A DNA stretch of 57,363 bases from Candidatus Solibacter usitatus (GCA_016191645.1 JACPVQ010000238.1:1-57363); one strand, 5' to 3'; counted from the stretch's first letter, positions 17,383 through 25,300 are shown. Made by a program: numbers and translations. The notes: generated by a model from the sequence alone, not told the origin.

Positions 17383-18287
17383 GCGCGCGTGGCCTCGTCA
17401 TTCACCATGTCGGCCATATAGGAGCTGCGCACATAAGGGCCGGAGAAAACCATCTTGAATCCCACGGCGAGTCCGAAGTCCCGATAGGCATCGAATTGTT
17501 CGGGCCGCACATATTCGGCGACCGGCAGATTGCGCCGCGTGGGCTGCAAATACTGCCCGATGGTGGCGACATCCGTTCCCGCCGCATGCAAGTCGCGCAT
17601 CAGAGAATGAACTTCCTCCGGCGTTTCTCCCAACCCCACCATGAATCCCGATTTCGTCAGAATGCCCGGCCTTCGGAAAGAAGCATGCCGCAGCACATCG
17701 AGCGATTGCCGGTAGCGCGCTTGCGGCCGCACGCGCCGGTACAACCGCGGCACCGTCTCCATGTTGTGATTGAACACGTGCGGCCCTGCGTCCAGGACGC
17801 GATCCACGGCGTCCGTATTTCCGCAAAAATCCGGAGTGAGCACTTCCACGCGAGCTTCCGGCAGCGCTTTACGCACCTCGCGAACGGTTTCGGCAAAATG
17901 ATGTGAACCGCCATCGGCAAGATCGTCGCGATTCACGCTGGTGATCACGACGTAGCGCAGGCCCATATCCGCCGCCATGCGCGCCACGTGCACCGGCTCC
18001 TCCGCGTCAAGCGTGAATTCGCGCTTCTCCGGCGAGCCCTTTGGAACCGAGCAGAATCCACACCCGCGCGTGCAGAGATTTCCCAGGATCATGAAGGTTG
18101 CCGCGCGGCGCGAAAAGCACTCGTGAATGTTTGGGCAGCGGGCGGATTCGCAAACCGTGTGCAGCCGCAGCGACCGCAGGTCCCGCTTCAGGCCCATTAC
18201 CGCTTCGTGATGCACGGTGCTCTTGCGCAACCACTGCGGAAGACGAGGGCCGGGCGTAGCGGCTATTTGAACAAGCGTGGAATCCAC
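17379..18287 (-). CDS. lipA: lipoyl synthase
   Basis: This 302-residue radical-SAM enzyme inserts two sulfurs into octanoyl groups on lipoyl domains. The auxiliary cluster motif CESARCPNIHEC (C-x4-C-x5-C) precedes the radical-SAM motif CTRGCGFC (C-x3-C-x2-C). Typical later segments are VVITSVNRDDLADGGSHHFAETV, FNHNMETVPRLYRRVRPQARY and TKSGFMVGLGET. The length and complete motif set match housekeeping LipA. It sits 7 bp downstream of the SPOR protein gene and overlaps lnt. Confidence 0.97.
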   Translation of the reverse strand: MDSTLVQIAATPGPRLPQWLRKSTVHHEAVMGLKRDLRSLRLHTVCESARCPNIHECFSRRAATFMILGNLCTRGCGFCSVPKGSPEKREFTLDAEEPVHVARMAADMGLRYVVITSVNRDDLADGGSHHFAETVREVRKALPEARVEVLTPDFCGNTDAVDRVLDAGPHVFNHNMETVPRLYRRVRPQARYRQSLDVLRHASFRRPGILTKSGFMVGLGETPEEVHSLMRDLHAAGTDVATIGQYLQPTRRNLPVAEYVRPEQFDAYRDFGLAVGFKMVFSGPYVRSSYMADMVNDEATRA

Positions 18288-18294
18288 GGCAACT

Positions 18295-18975
18295 CTAATA
18301 CTTCTTCACGAAGGGTGATTGAAAGCCCGCTTTTTCCAACTCGCCTCGCGTTTTCGAAATCGTCTCCGCGCTGTCCACCGGTCCTACAAGCACGCGGAAG
18401 ATGCCACCGTTTTCCGAAGGAACCACCGTGGCCAGGAATCCGCGTTTACGCAGCGTGTCGGCAACAAAGTCGCAATCGGAGCGCGAAGATGCCACCACCT
18501 GCAAAAAGGACTGGCCCTTCGAGGGAATCCCATTCGGCAGCAATGCCGGCCCTTTGCCGTTGGAAGCGACCGGCGCCGGCGCCGGGTCCTGCTTGGGCGG
18601 CGCGACCGGTTTAGGCGTCTCTTTCTTCGCTATTTCTTTTTTCGGCTCCGGCGCTTTCACTTCCGGCTTCTTCGGCTCGGGTTTCTTTTCTTCCGCTTTT
18701 TTCTCGGTCACCACCGGCATCTTTGCAGCCTGCTCGGGAACCGGCTTGGGAGTCAACGGATTCACCGCCGGTTCGGGTGGCTTGGCCGCCGGGTTGGTGG
18801 GGTCCACCACAATCGGGTCGCGCTTTGCCGCAACTTCCGGCCCCCCGACATTCTTCCCTACGATATACCCCATCGTAAAGAAAACGCCCAACAGCACGAC
18901 AACAATGAAAAACACGCTCAGCAACTGGCGGTTGCCCAGGATCAGTTCAAATTCACCGTCTTCGCTTCGTTTCAT
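18295..18975 (-). CDS. SPOR-domain membrane protein
   Basis: This 226-residue protein starts at 18975. After a short cytoplasmic N-terminus (MKRSEDGEFELILGNRQ) comes one TM helix (LLSVFFIVVVLLGVFFTMGYIVG). A long periplasmic linker rich in proline, lysine and glutamate follows. Residues 155-226 form a SPOR domain (SFLQVVASSRSDCDFVADTLRKRG, RVLVGPVDS). SPOR domains bind denuded peptidoglycan at division sites, so a septal role is likely. The low-complexity PKKPE-type linker is common in this class. Confidence 0.85.
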   Translation of the reverse strand: MKRSEDGEFELILGNRQLLSVFFIVVVLLGVFFTMGYIVGKNVGGPEVAAKRDPIVVDPTNPAAKPPEPAVNPLTPKPVPEQAAKMPVVTEKKAEEKKPEPKKPEVKAPEPKKEIAKKETPKPVAPPKQDPAPAPVASNGKGPALLPNGIPSKGQSFLQVVASSRSDCDFVADTLRKRGFLATVVPSENGGIFRVLVGPVDSAETISKTRGELEKAGFQSPFVKKY

Positions 18976-19088
18976 TGAGGAACCTTTGCTATGCAGAATA
19001 GCGCGCTGGAACCTCACATGACAAGCCGATTCTGTTTTTTACCAAAGGGCTGTCCCCGATGAGGAACCCTGCGCTATCATAAGCAGTC

Positions 19089-19970
19089 TTGGATCTCTAT
19101 CTACTCTCCATCTTCCTGGGCATAGTTGAAGGATTGACTGAGTTTCTTCCCGTCAGTTCCACCGCCCATCTGCGAGTTTTCGAAGCCGTTCTGGGCGTCG
19201 ATCTGAAGGATGGTTATTGGAAAATGTACACGGTGGTGATTCAATTGGGGGCAATTCTGTGCCTCCCGTTGCATTTCCGCGGACGCATAGAAGGCTACTT
19301 CAAAACGTTTCCCAAAGGCAGATTTGGCGACAAGACGATGGTGACGCATCCACTTTCGTTGACGCTGATCGCTTTCGCCTGCACCGCCGCACCCGCCTTC
19401 CTGCTGTCGAAGCTGATCGGCAAGCAACTGGAGAGTCTCTTCGTGATGGGATTCTCGTTGATCATCGGCGGCCTTGTGATGTGGCTGGTGGATGTGTTGT
19501 ACGGTACGCGCCGCATGGGAAAGCGCGTTCGCGGAGCCAAGGACGGTACGGGCCCTGATGAAATGGAGCAAATGACCTTGCCCCAAGCCGTGTGGATCGG
19601 TTGCTGCCAAACACTCTCCGCGGTTTTTCCTGGAACCTCGCGCTCCATGGCAACCATTGCCGCCGGCCAGGTCGCCGGTCTTTCGCGAGCGGGAGCACTG
19701 GAGTTTTCCTTCCTCGTTTCCATTCCCACCATGTTTGCCGCCACCGGCTACGAATTCCTGAAGGCGCTCAGAGGCGGATCGGGATTCCACATGGGCGCGC
19801 AAGAAGGCGTCATGCTGTTCATTGGATTCGCCGTTTCGTTTCTGGTTGCCCATCTTGTTGTGAAGTGGTTCCTGGCATGGGTGAAGCGCCACGGATTTGT
19901 ACCGTTTGCTCTCTACCGGATCGTGGCGGGTGCCGGGGTGCTTCTGTGGGCGTTTTCCGGACGCTTATAG
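19089..19970 (+). CDS. uppP: undecaprenyl-diphosphatase
   Basis: This 293-residue integral membrane enzyme recycles the lipid carrier for peptidoglycan and other envelope polymers. Both active-site motifs are visible: EGLTEFLPVSSTAHL near residue 14 and PGTSRSM near residue 184. Many hydrophobic segments match the BacA/UppP family. The start is TTG at 19089 (LDLYLLSIFLG). No ATG lies in a suitable place, since the family always starts about ten residues before EG(L/I)TEFLP. A TATCAT element lies just upstream (about 19075-19080). Confidence 0.95.
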   Translation: MDLYLLSIFLGIVEGLTEFLPVSSTAHLRVFEAVLGVDLKDGYWKMYTVVIQLGAILCLPLHFRGRIEGYFKTFPKGRFGDKTMVTHPLSLTLIAFACTAAPAFLLSKLIGKQLESLFVMGFSLIIGGLVMWLVDVLYGTRRMGKRVRGAKDGTGPDEMEQMTLPQAVWIGCCQTLSAVFPGTSRSMATIAAGQVAGLSRAGALEFSFLVSIPTMFAATGYEFLKALRGGSGFHMGAQEGVMLFIGFAVSFLVAHLVVKWFLAWVKRHGFVPFALYRIVAGAGVLLWAFSGRL

Positions 19971-20026
19971 CCACTTGACGTCTCCGCGTTCTTGTCCTAA
20001 CCTCACATCTACAGAGGATTTCGAGA

Positions 20027-20887
20027 ATGCAATTCATCCCCTTCACCCTTTTGACCCTGCTTGCACCCATGGTTCTATTTGCCGGCGGCAAGGAACCCAC
20101 ACACGAGTACTTCACCACATCCGATGGAATCAAGATCCACTACATGCGACTCGGTGACAAAGGATCGCCCGTGGTGCTGATCCACGGCTATACCGGAAGC
20201 GCCGAAGGAAACTGGTTCCGCAATGGCATCGCCGTCGCGCTATCGAAGAATCATCGTGTCGTAGCCATCGACTGCCGCAATCACGGCCGCAGCGACAAGC
20301 CGCAGCGCGGAGGCGCGGGCAAGCCCGACGACGTCATTGAGTTGATGGATCATCTCAAAATTGCCAAGGCGCACATCCACGGCTATTCGATGGGTGGCTC
20401 CATTACCGCGCGCCTTCTCGCTACGCACCCGGGGCGTTTCCTCACCGCCTCGTTTGGAGGCTCCGGCATCCGCGAATCCGATCCGGAATGGATCAGGAAA
20501 GTTCCCGCCGACAAAACAGGGCGCGACCCGCAGGAAGACGAGGCCAGCCGCGCTCTGCGCATTCGCAACGCGGTGGACAACGGCGCGTCAAAAGAGGATG
20601 CGGAGAAGTCTGCCAGTGCGCCGCGCCCAGCCACTCCGGCAAGAAGCGGGCTAACCGTTGCGCCCCTTCAAATCGATCTCACCAAAGTGACCATTCCCGT
20701 CCTGGCGATCAATGGCGAGTTCGACCGGCCGATCGAAAAGACCGTTCGCATGTCGCGCGAGTTGAAAAACTTCAAGAGCGTCGTGCTTCCGGGCAAGTCT
20801 CACTTGACGGCGATCGCGGCGCCCTACATCCCCAAAGAGTATGAGCTGAGTTTGGTTGGATTCATGAACAAGAACGATAAGCGGTAG
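20027..20887 (+). CDS. secreted alpha/beta hydrolase
   Basis: This 286-residue protein has a signal peptide (MQFIPFTLLTLLAPMVLFAGG). The alpha/beta hydrolase fold is shown by PVVLIHGYTGS (oxyanion region) and the nucleophile elbow GYSMGG with S121. Late motifs are VLAINGEFDRP (acid) and LPGKSHLTAI (histidine). The substrate is unknown. Its 3' end overlaps the truncated antitoxin remnant on the other strand and marks the left edge of the toxin-antitoxin cluster. Confidence 0.88.
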   Translation: MQFIPFTLLTLLAPMVLFAGGKEPTHEYFTTSDGIKIHYMRLGDKGSPVVLIHGYTGSAEGNWFRNGIAVALSKNHRVVAIDCRNHGRSDKPQRGGAGKPDDVIELMDHLKIAKAHIHGYSMGGSITARLLATHPGRFLTASFGGSGIRESDPEWIRKVPADKTGRDPQEDEASRALRIRNAVDNGASKEDAEKSASAPRPATPARSGLTVAPLQIDLTKVTIPVLAINGEFDRPIEKTVRMSRELKNFKSVVLPGKSHLTAIAAPYIPKEYELSLVGFMNKNDKR

Positions 20888-21050
20888 CCGGCGGCGGATT
20901 AATTCCATAACGCTTTGCCGCGTCGGCCTGAGTCAATCCTTCCTTCTCAATAAATTTCCGCAACGCCGTCATCATCTGCGACCGAAGCCGCAGGATACGG
21001 GATTCGGCGGGCGGGAACCCGAGGTCGGTGAAAACGTCGCCGCTGCCCAT
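20862..21050 (-). pseudogene. truncated XRE-family antitoxin remnant
   Basis: The 62-residue frame reads SGDVFTDLGFPPAESRILRLRSQMMTALRKFIEKEGLTQADAAKRYG. This is the first half of the small HTH antitoxins (COG5606-like) that pair with HigB-type toxins. The expected recognition helix and C-terminal half are missing. After AAKRYG the sequence becomes unrelated and runs into the end of the hydrolase gene. Upstream, the same frame continues family-like sequence (KTKIDTTIT) without a start codon, so the 5' end is also damaged. No partner toxin is visible upstream. Confidence 0.65.
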
Positions 21051-21208
21051 CGTGATCGTTGTGTCAATCTTGGTTTTGATTTCGATTTCCGCGACTCACC
21101 TACTCGCTGCCGCCGTGAACGCGGATCTCTATCACTCCCCAACCGGCATCCCAAGTTTCCGGTCGTCGCTTGACCTGTCTCTTACGGGTAGCGTAGGATG
21201 GGAAGCGT

Positions 21209-21484
21209 ATGATTCGCTCCTGCCGGGATGCAGATACACGGCGACTGATGGAGCGGCAGGCCAGCCTCAAGTACAAGAACGTGGAAAGGACGGCTTTGAT
21301 CAGGCTTCGGTTTCTGAATGCTGCGACCTCACTGAGCGACCTCCGGCTGCCGGGCCTTCATTTGGAACCGCTCAAAGCTGACAGGAAAGGGCAATACAGT
21401 ATCCGCATCAATGATCGCTACCGAATCTGCTTCGAGTGGCGGGACGGCGATGCCTACAATGTCGAGATTGTGGACTACCAATAG
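21209..21484 (+). CDS. higB: HigB-type toxin (RelE/ParE superfamily)
   Basis: This 91-residue protein matches the plasmid-maintenance killer HigB family, which is ribosome-dependent mRNA interferase-like. Visible landmarks are LMERQASLKYKN, RLRFLNAATSLSDLRLPGLHLEPLK, the RKGQYSIRINDRYRICFEW core strands and DGDAYNVEIVDYQ at the end. It is followed 12 bp later by higA on the same strand, the classic toxin-first order for this type. Confidence 0.9.
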   Translation: MIRSCRDADTRRLMERQASLKYKNVERTALIRLRFLNAATSLSDLRLPGLHLEPLKADRKGQYSIRINDRYRICFEWRDGDAYNVEIVDYQ

Positions 21485-21496
21485 AGGAAACGAAAC

Positions 21497-21802
21497 ATGG
21501 CCAGTAGCAAGAGAAAACTGCCGCCGGTACATCCTGGCGAAGCCCTGCAAGAGATCATGAACGAAGCCGGGCTGTCCGCTAATGCGCTTGCCCTCGTCCT
21601 GCGGGTCCCAGGAAATCGGATCACCGCCATCGTGAACAGGCAGCGCGGTATAACGGCGGACACCGCGCTTCGCCTAGGCCGCTATTTCGGCACCTCCGCT
21701 CAAATGTGGATGAACCTGCAATCCACCTACGAACTGGAAGTCGCGGAGGACACACTGTCCCAACAGATCCTGCGGGAAGTCATGCCGCGGCCCGCTGCTT
21801 AG
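21497..21802 (+). CDS. higA: HigA family antitoxin
   Basis: This 101-residue HTH protein opens with PPVHPGEALQEIMNEAGLSANALALVLRV, continues with NRITAIVNRQRGITADTALRLGRYFGTSAQMWMNLQ and ends YELEVAEDTL. This is the diagnostic HigA addiction-module pattern. It neutralises the HigB toxin encoded just upstream and should autoregulate the promoter of the pair. Confidence 0.93.
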   Translation: MASSKRKLPPVHPGEALQEIMNEAGLSANALALVLRVPGNRITAIVNRQRGITADTALRLGRYFGTSAQMWMNLQSTYELEVAEDTLSQQILREVMPRPAA

Positions 21803-21830
21803 GCCCCTGATCTTCCCGGAGTGCCCCCTG

Positions 21831-22112
21831 TTACGCCTGCCGTCGCTCCTTATCCAGCCTATCGGCAAGGAACATTTTCAATAGAGACTGATAAGGCTCA
21901 TCGCGCTTGTTCGCCAGGACTTTGAGATCCTTTATCATGTGGACCGGCAGCCGTAGAGAGATGGTCCGCAGCGTGGGTTTCAAGTTTGGAAAAGTGCGGT
22001 GCCCGGCGGACCGCCAATCGATAAACTCCGTCGAATCGTGCGTCGCCCAGTACTCGCGTTCCGCATCCTCGGATTGAAACTCAGGCGTCCGTTTCACTTT
22101 CGTGTTTGACAT
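21831..22112 (-). CDS. BrnA-like CopG-family antitoxin
   Basis: This 93-residue protein belongs to the CopG/BrnA antitoxin family. It has an N-terminal PEFQSEDAEREYWATHDSTEFIDW segment that binds the toxin and a ribbon-helix-helix segment (LRTISLRLPVHMIKDLKVLANKRDEPYQSLLKMFLADRL). The ATG at 22112 is preceded by AAAAGG at suitable spacing, with ATG 22118 as alternative. The toxin gene that should precede it is broken (see 22081-22260), so this looks like an orphaned antitoxin. Confidence 0.85.
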   Translation of the reverse strand: MSNTKVKRTPEFQSEDAEREYWATHDSTEFIDWRSAGHRTFPNLKPTLRTISLRLPVHMIKDLKVLANKRDEPYQSLLKMFLADRLDKERRQA

Positions 22113-22260
22113 AGGCATCCTTTTCTCGTCGATTCATGTCCCGAACGCTTACTACGCGAACTAGGGAACGGCGGATGATGAAGGCCACGAACAGGTATCG
22201 CCCGCCGCTGGTCCGCCAAGGGCGTAGCGCCCTGCGCCACGGCTGATCGGGTCCAGTATA
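22081..22260 (-). pseudogene. degenerate BrnT-like toxin
   Basis: The C-terminal frame reads GGRYLFVAFIIRRSLVRVVSVRDMNRREKDAYVKH, the typical end of a BrnT-family toxin with its RDM(N/T)RRE motif. Immediately upstream, family-like sequence (GRYALG) lies in a different frame, which indicates a frameshift near 22215. The N-terminal half, including the catalytic strand region, is absent, and the DUF433 gene promoter occupies the space. Its stop overlaps the start of the BrnA-like gene, as in intact BrnT/BrnA pairs. Confidence 0.7.
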
Positions 22261-22262
22261 AT
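22257..22262 (+). promoter_or_regulatory. candidate -10 box (TATAAT)
   Basis: A consensus TATAAT lies 17 bp upstream of the ATG at 22280. An AGGAG ribosome-binding site lies between them. No clear -35 is seen. It probably drives the DUF433/DUF5615 pair. Confidence 0.5.
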
Positions 22263-22279
22263 CGAAACAGGAGCAAGCC

Positions 22280-22603
22280 ATGCACAGCGAATACATCGAA
22301 CAGCGCCACGGGGGCTACTACGTGGCCGGGACGCGCATTTCGCTGGATTCCGTCGTGTACTCGTTCAACGAGGGACAATCGCCCGAAGCCATTCAGGAAG
22401 ACTTCCCGTCGCTGAAGCGCGCTCAGATCTACGGCGCGATCGCTTTCTACCTGGATCATCAAGCCGAGATCGACAAGTACCTCGAAGACACCGAGCGCGA
22501 GTTCGAGGGGAACGCGATCCCGCTCGAACAAGCCAACCCTGCGCTTTGGACAAAGATCCAACGCGCTAAGGCCGAGGCAGCCCAAGGTGAGCGGCGTTCT
22601 TGA
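22280..22603 (+). CDS. DUF433 domain protein (antitoxin-like)
   Basis: This 107-residue protein has the DUF433 pattern: RHGGYYVAGTRISLDSVVYSFNEGQSPEAIQEDFPSLKRAQIYGAIAFYLDHQAEIDKYL. DUF433 is a small HTH-like domain that usually serves as antitoxin or DNA-binding partner of DUF5615 PIN-like proteins. Here the partner follows with a 4-bp overlap. The C-terminal 35 residues are probably the toxin-binding tail. Confidence 0.88.
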   Translation: MHSEYIEQRHGGYYVAGTRISLDSVVYSFNEGQSPEAIQEDFPSLKRAQIYGAIAFYLDHQAEIDKYLEDTEREFEGNAIPLEQANPALWTKIQRAKAEAAQGERRS

Positions 22604-22977
22604 ACATCCGGTTTCAGGCTGATAACGACCTCAAGTTCAGAATCGTCAAGGCCGTCCGGCGGCGAGAGCCGGCCGTAGATTTCGTGTCTGCGCAGGAGGC
22701 CGGCTTGGATGGCGTTCCCGATCCGGTGTTGCTGGACCGTGCGGCAGCAGAGGGCCGAGTCCTGATCTCTCATGATCGCCGTACGATGATCGACCACTTT
22801 CGGGACCACCTGGCGGCGGGCAAGTCCAGCCCAGGGTTGTTGATTGTTTCGCAAGGTTCGGCTATCGGTGATATCGTCGAGGCGGTGGTCTACGTGTGGG
22901 CGCTTTCCGATTCGGCCGAGCTTCGAGATCAAGCCTACTACCTACCATCCATATCACGGCATTTCTTTACTCGCTGA
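22600..22977 (+). CDS. DUF5615 PIN-like protein (putative toxin)
   Basis: This 125-residue protein starts with TTG overlapping the stop of the DUF433 gene (TTGA). The PIN-like acidic residues expected for a Mg-dependent RNase are present: D in FQADNDLKF, D in VPDPVLLDRAAAEGRVLISHDRRTM and later acidic sites. Standard length for the family. With DUF433 it forms a VapBC-like toxin-antitoxin pair, inferred from family and order. Confidence 0.88.
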   Translation: MNIRFQADNDLKFRIVKAVRRREPAVDFVSAQEAGLDGVPDPVLLDRAAAEGRVLISHDRRTMIDHFRDHLAAGKSSPGLLIVSQGSAIGDIVEAVVYVWALSDSAELRDQAYYLPSISRHFFTR

Positions 22978-23236
22978 GGCCATCGGCTGACGGTTGGCGC
23001 ACAACCTTATTTTGACGGTGATGTACGAATGTTCAATCAAGCCGAAAGAGAGATTGGTCGCGGTGGGTTGTGTCAGTTCGGGTCTTCATGACTTTCGCTT
23101 TCAACTCGACTTCGCGCCTCAATCAACGCGGAGTAGTGTTGCCGATCCCAGCCGCGATCGCAGGCGCGAGATCCGGTGAACGCCGGCTCGTCCACGGCGG
23201 GCCCTCTGAAATCGTTGCCGCGCCTATCGCATCCCC
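22978..23236. other. intergenic stretch with no recognised feature
   Basis: This is 259 bp between the DUF5615 stop and the hepT stop. Short frames exist on both strands, but none has a family resemblance or a good ribosome-binding site. It may hold decayed sequence within the cluster. Confidence 0.4.
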
Positions 23237-23575
23237 TCACCCGCTATGCGGCACCAAAGGTTCAATCTGACGGATTAAGTCGGGCAAATCCGAGGTCACC
23301 ATTTTCCAGACTTCCTCCAGATCCACGCCCTCGTAAAAGTGGATGAGTTTGTCGCGAGTCCCGGCGATCAGCTTCCAGGGCACTTTGGGATGGTCAGCCC
23401 GGAATTCCGGCGATATCCTCTTGACCGCCTCGCCAACTATCAGAAGCTGGTGCAGAATCGCCGATTGGGTCTTCGCGTCAGCTAGGAACTCCACTTTCTC
23501 CGCCGGTCCTCTGAATTCGATCGCCAGGCGTGCGGCCTTGAGGATGTCGAGAAGGTGTGCGTCATCGCGAGGCAA
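23237..23575 (-). CDS. hepT: HepT-like toxin (HEPN ribonuclease)
   Basis: This 112-residue protein starts with TTG at 23575 (LPRDDAHLLDILKAARLAIEF). The HEPN active-site region RDKLIHFYEGVDLEEVW carries the R-x4-H-x-Y pattern of the HepT RNase/AMP-acceptor family, with the tyrosine that the partner AMPylates. The upstream part is typical (HQLLIVGEAVKRISPEFR). It overlaps mntA by 14 bp on the same strand. Together they form an MntA/HepT (type VII) toxin-antitoxin system. Confidence 0.9.
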   Translation of the reverse strand: MPRDDAHLLDILKAARLAIEFRGPAEKVEFLADAKTQSAILHQLLIVGEAVKRISPEFRADHPKVPWKLIAGTRDKLIHFYEGVDLEEVWKMVTSDLPDLIRQIEPLVPHSG

Positions 23576-23876
23576 AGTACGGCTCCGCGCTCTCCAGAAT
23601 CGCCTTGCGCCGGATCCAATTCGAACTCCGCTCGATCGCGCGCTGCGACACAAGGTCCACCTTGCGGCTTGCGATGCCGGACAGCTCCTCTTCCATCGCG
23701 ACGTGATCCAGAAGGCTCCAGTCCGCGTCCGGTGCGAATCTTACCAGCAGATCCAGATCGCTATCCGGGCGGAAATCCTCGCGCAGTGCGGACCCGAAGA
23801 CACGCAGTTCAACGATCTTCCAGCGGCGGCAGAATTCGTCGAGCCGCTCTCTCGGAATGGCAATCTCATTGCGCAC
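23562..23876 (-). CDS. mntA: MntA-type nucleotidyltransferase antitoxin
   Basis: This 104-residue minimal nucleotidyltransferase has the motif GSALREDFRPDSDLD, which is GS-x10-D-x-D. MNT antitoxins use it to AMPylate HepT. It then reads LLVRFAPDADWSLLDHVAMEEELSGIASRKVDLVSQRAI. The start chosen is GTG at 23876 (VRNEIAIPRERL). Upstream, the open frame runs through the tRNA-Pro gene and is not coding. Only 22 bp separate it from the tRNA 3' end. Confidence 0.9.
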   Translation of the reverse strand: MRNEIAIPRERLDEFCRRWKIVELRVFGSALREDFRPDSDLDLLVRFAPDADWSLLDHVAMEEELSGIASRKVDLVSQRAIERSSNWIRRKAILESAEPYFASR

Positions 23877-23898
23877 GATAGGTCCGGCTAGAAGGGAA

Positions 23899-23975
23899 TG
23901 GTCGGGGCGAGTGGATTCGAACCACCGGCCTCCTGGTCCCGAACCAGGCGCTCTACCAGGCTGAGCCACGCCCCG
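23899..23975 (-). tRNA. tRNA-Pro (anticodon CGG)
   Basis: The minus-strand cloverleaf has acceptor stem CGGGGCG/CGCCCCG, D arm GGCTCAGCCTGGTAGAGC, anticodon stem CCTGG/CCAGG with loop TTCGGGA, and T arm CCGGTGGTTCGAATCCACTCG. The discriminator is A and CCA is encoded at 23899-23901. Length is 77 nt. Its 3' end faces the toxin-antitoxin cluster. Confidence 0.97.
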
Positions 23976-24030
23976 AACTACTCCACATTAGCAATTCTCC
24001 GCCCTTCCAGCAAGCCTTCCGCAACGCGAA

Positions 24031-24036
24031 TATACT
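24031..24036 (+). promoter_or_regulatory. candidate -10 box (TATACT)
   Basis: TATACT lies 25 bp before ATG 24062 and only 1 bp before ATG 24038. If it is the promoter of the efflux operon, transcription starts near 24043 and the ATG at 24062 is the translation start. Confidence 0.4.
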
Positions 24037-24061
24037 AATGATGTATCCTAATCGCTTGCCT

Positions 24062-25300
24062 ATGCTACGCGTGCGTGTCATAACCGCTCTCCTTGTCACC
24101 GTCATCATTGCCTTGAACGGGTGCGCCCCGAAAACCGCCGCCTCGGAAAAGAAAGGCGGCAAGAAGGGCGGCGAAATACCGATTGTCGTCACCACCAAAG
24201 TCAGTGTGCGAAGCGTCCCTGTCGAGATCCAGGTCATCGGCAATGTCGAGGCCTATTCCACCGTCACGGTGAAGGCGCAGATCACCGGCCTGATCGAAAA
24301 GGTTCACTTCAAAGAGGGCGATTTTGTCGCCAAAGGCGCTCCCCTCTTCAGCATCGACCCTTCTCCGTTTCAAGCCTCTCTCAGTCAGGTGGAAGCCAAC
24401 GTCGCGCGCGACAAAGCCATTCTCGAACAGTCCCGCGCCACTCTTAGCCGCGATCAGGCGCAACAGAAATATCAACAGGCGCAAGCCGCGCGCTTCGACA
24501 ATCTTTTCAAACAAGGCATCATTTCCAAAGATCAAGCCGAGCAAATGCAGACCAGTGCCGACGCTATCTCACAAAGCGTGAAAGCCGATATGGCCGCCAT
24601 CCAGAGCGCGCAGGCGTCGGTTGCCGCGGGCGAGGCCGCTTTACGGAACTCGCGCATTCAACTCGGCTACACTTCCATCCGCGCGCCCATCGATGGACGC
24701 ACCGGCAACCTCATCGCCAAAGAGGGCAACCTCGCTTCCGCGAACGTCACCGAACTCATCGCCATCAACGAAGTGCAACCCATCTACGTAGCCTTCTCCG
24801 TGCCGGAATCGCAGCTTCCCACCATCAAGGAATTCATGTCGCGCGGCAAGCTCACCGTAATCTCAGCCCCTCCCGACGATCCGGCGAATCCCGAACGCGG
24901 CACGCTCACCTTCGTCGATAACCGCGTCGACGCCAATACGGGCACTATCCGCTTGAAGGCAACATTCGACAATGTGCAGCGCAAGCTGTGGCCCGGCCAG
25001 TTCGTCAAGGTCACCGTGCAGTTGGCCACGCGCGCCAATGCCGTGGTCGTCCCAAATCAAGTGGTGCAGACGGGACAGGACGGGCCCTTCGTCTACCGCG
25101 TGCGTGAAGATTCCAGCGTCGAGGCGGTGAAAGTAGTCACCGGCTCGCGCGTCAACGAAGACATCGTGATCGACAAAGGTCTCGAGCCGGACGACACCGT
25201 GGTTCTGGAAGGGCAGTTGCGGCTTGCACCCAACATGAAGATTCGCACCGGCGGCGGCAAAGGCGGCGAAGGCCGCAAGGGCGGAAAGAAGAAAGAGTAG
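24062..25300 (+). CDS. RND efflux periplasmic adaptor (membrane fusion protein), lipoprotein
   Basis: This 412-residue protein has a lipoprotein signal (LRVRVITALLVTVIIALNGC, lipobox cysteine). The HlyD/AcrA-type adaptor domains follow: barrel-sandwich (VEAYSTVTVKAQITGLIEKVHFKEGDFV), a long alpha-helical hairpin (about residues 105-190), a second lipoyl half (YTSIRAPIDGRTG) and the beta-barrel and membrane-proximal parts. The C-terminus is glycine/lysine rich. It bridges the inner-membrane permease to an outer-membrane channel and is the first gene of a three-gene operon. In-frame ATGs at 24038 and 24041 are alternatives. Confidence 0.92.
   Translation: MLRVRVITALLVTVIIALNGCAPKTAASEKKGGKKGGEIPIVVTTKVSVRSVPVEIQVIGNVEAYSTVTVKAQITGLIEKVHFKEGDFVAKGAPLFSIDPSPFQASLSQVEANVARDKAILEQSRATLSRDQAQQKYQQAQAARFDNLFKQGIISKDQAEQMQTSADAISQSVKADMAAIQSAQASVAAGEAALRNSRIQLGYTSIRAPIDGRTGNLIAKEGNLASANVTELIAINEVQPIYVAFSVPESQLPTIKEFMSRGKLTVISAPPDDPANPERGTLTFVDNRVDANTGTIRLKATFDNVQRKLWPGQFVKVTVQLATRANAVVVPNQVVQTGQDGPFVYRVREDSSVEAVKVVTGSRVNEDIVIDKGLEPDDTVVLEGQLRLAPNMKIRTGGGKGGEGRKGGKKKE

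Noticed and set aside
22994-23270. Short plus-strand frames in the gap between DUF5615 and hepT.
   Set aside because: No family resemblance, no ribosome-binding site and mutually overlapping. More likely decayed sequence.
23877-23969. N-terminal extension of the MntA protein reading through tRNA-Pro.
   Set aside because: The extension (MAQPGRAPGSG...) is a translation of the tRNA gene. The family starts near the GTG at 23876.
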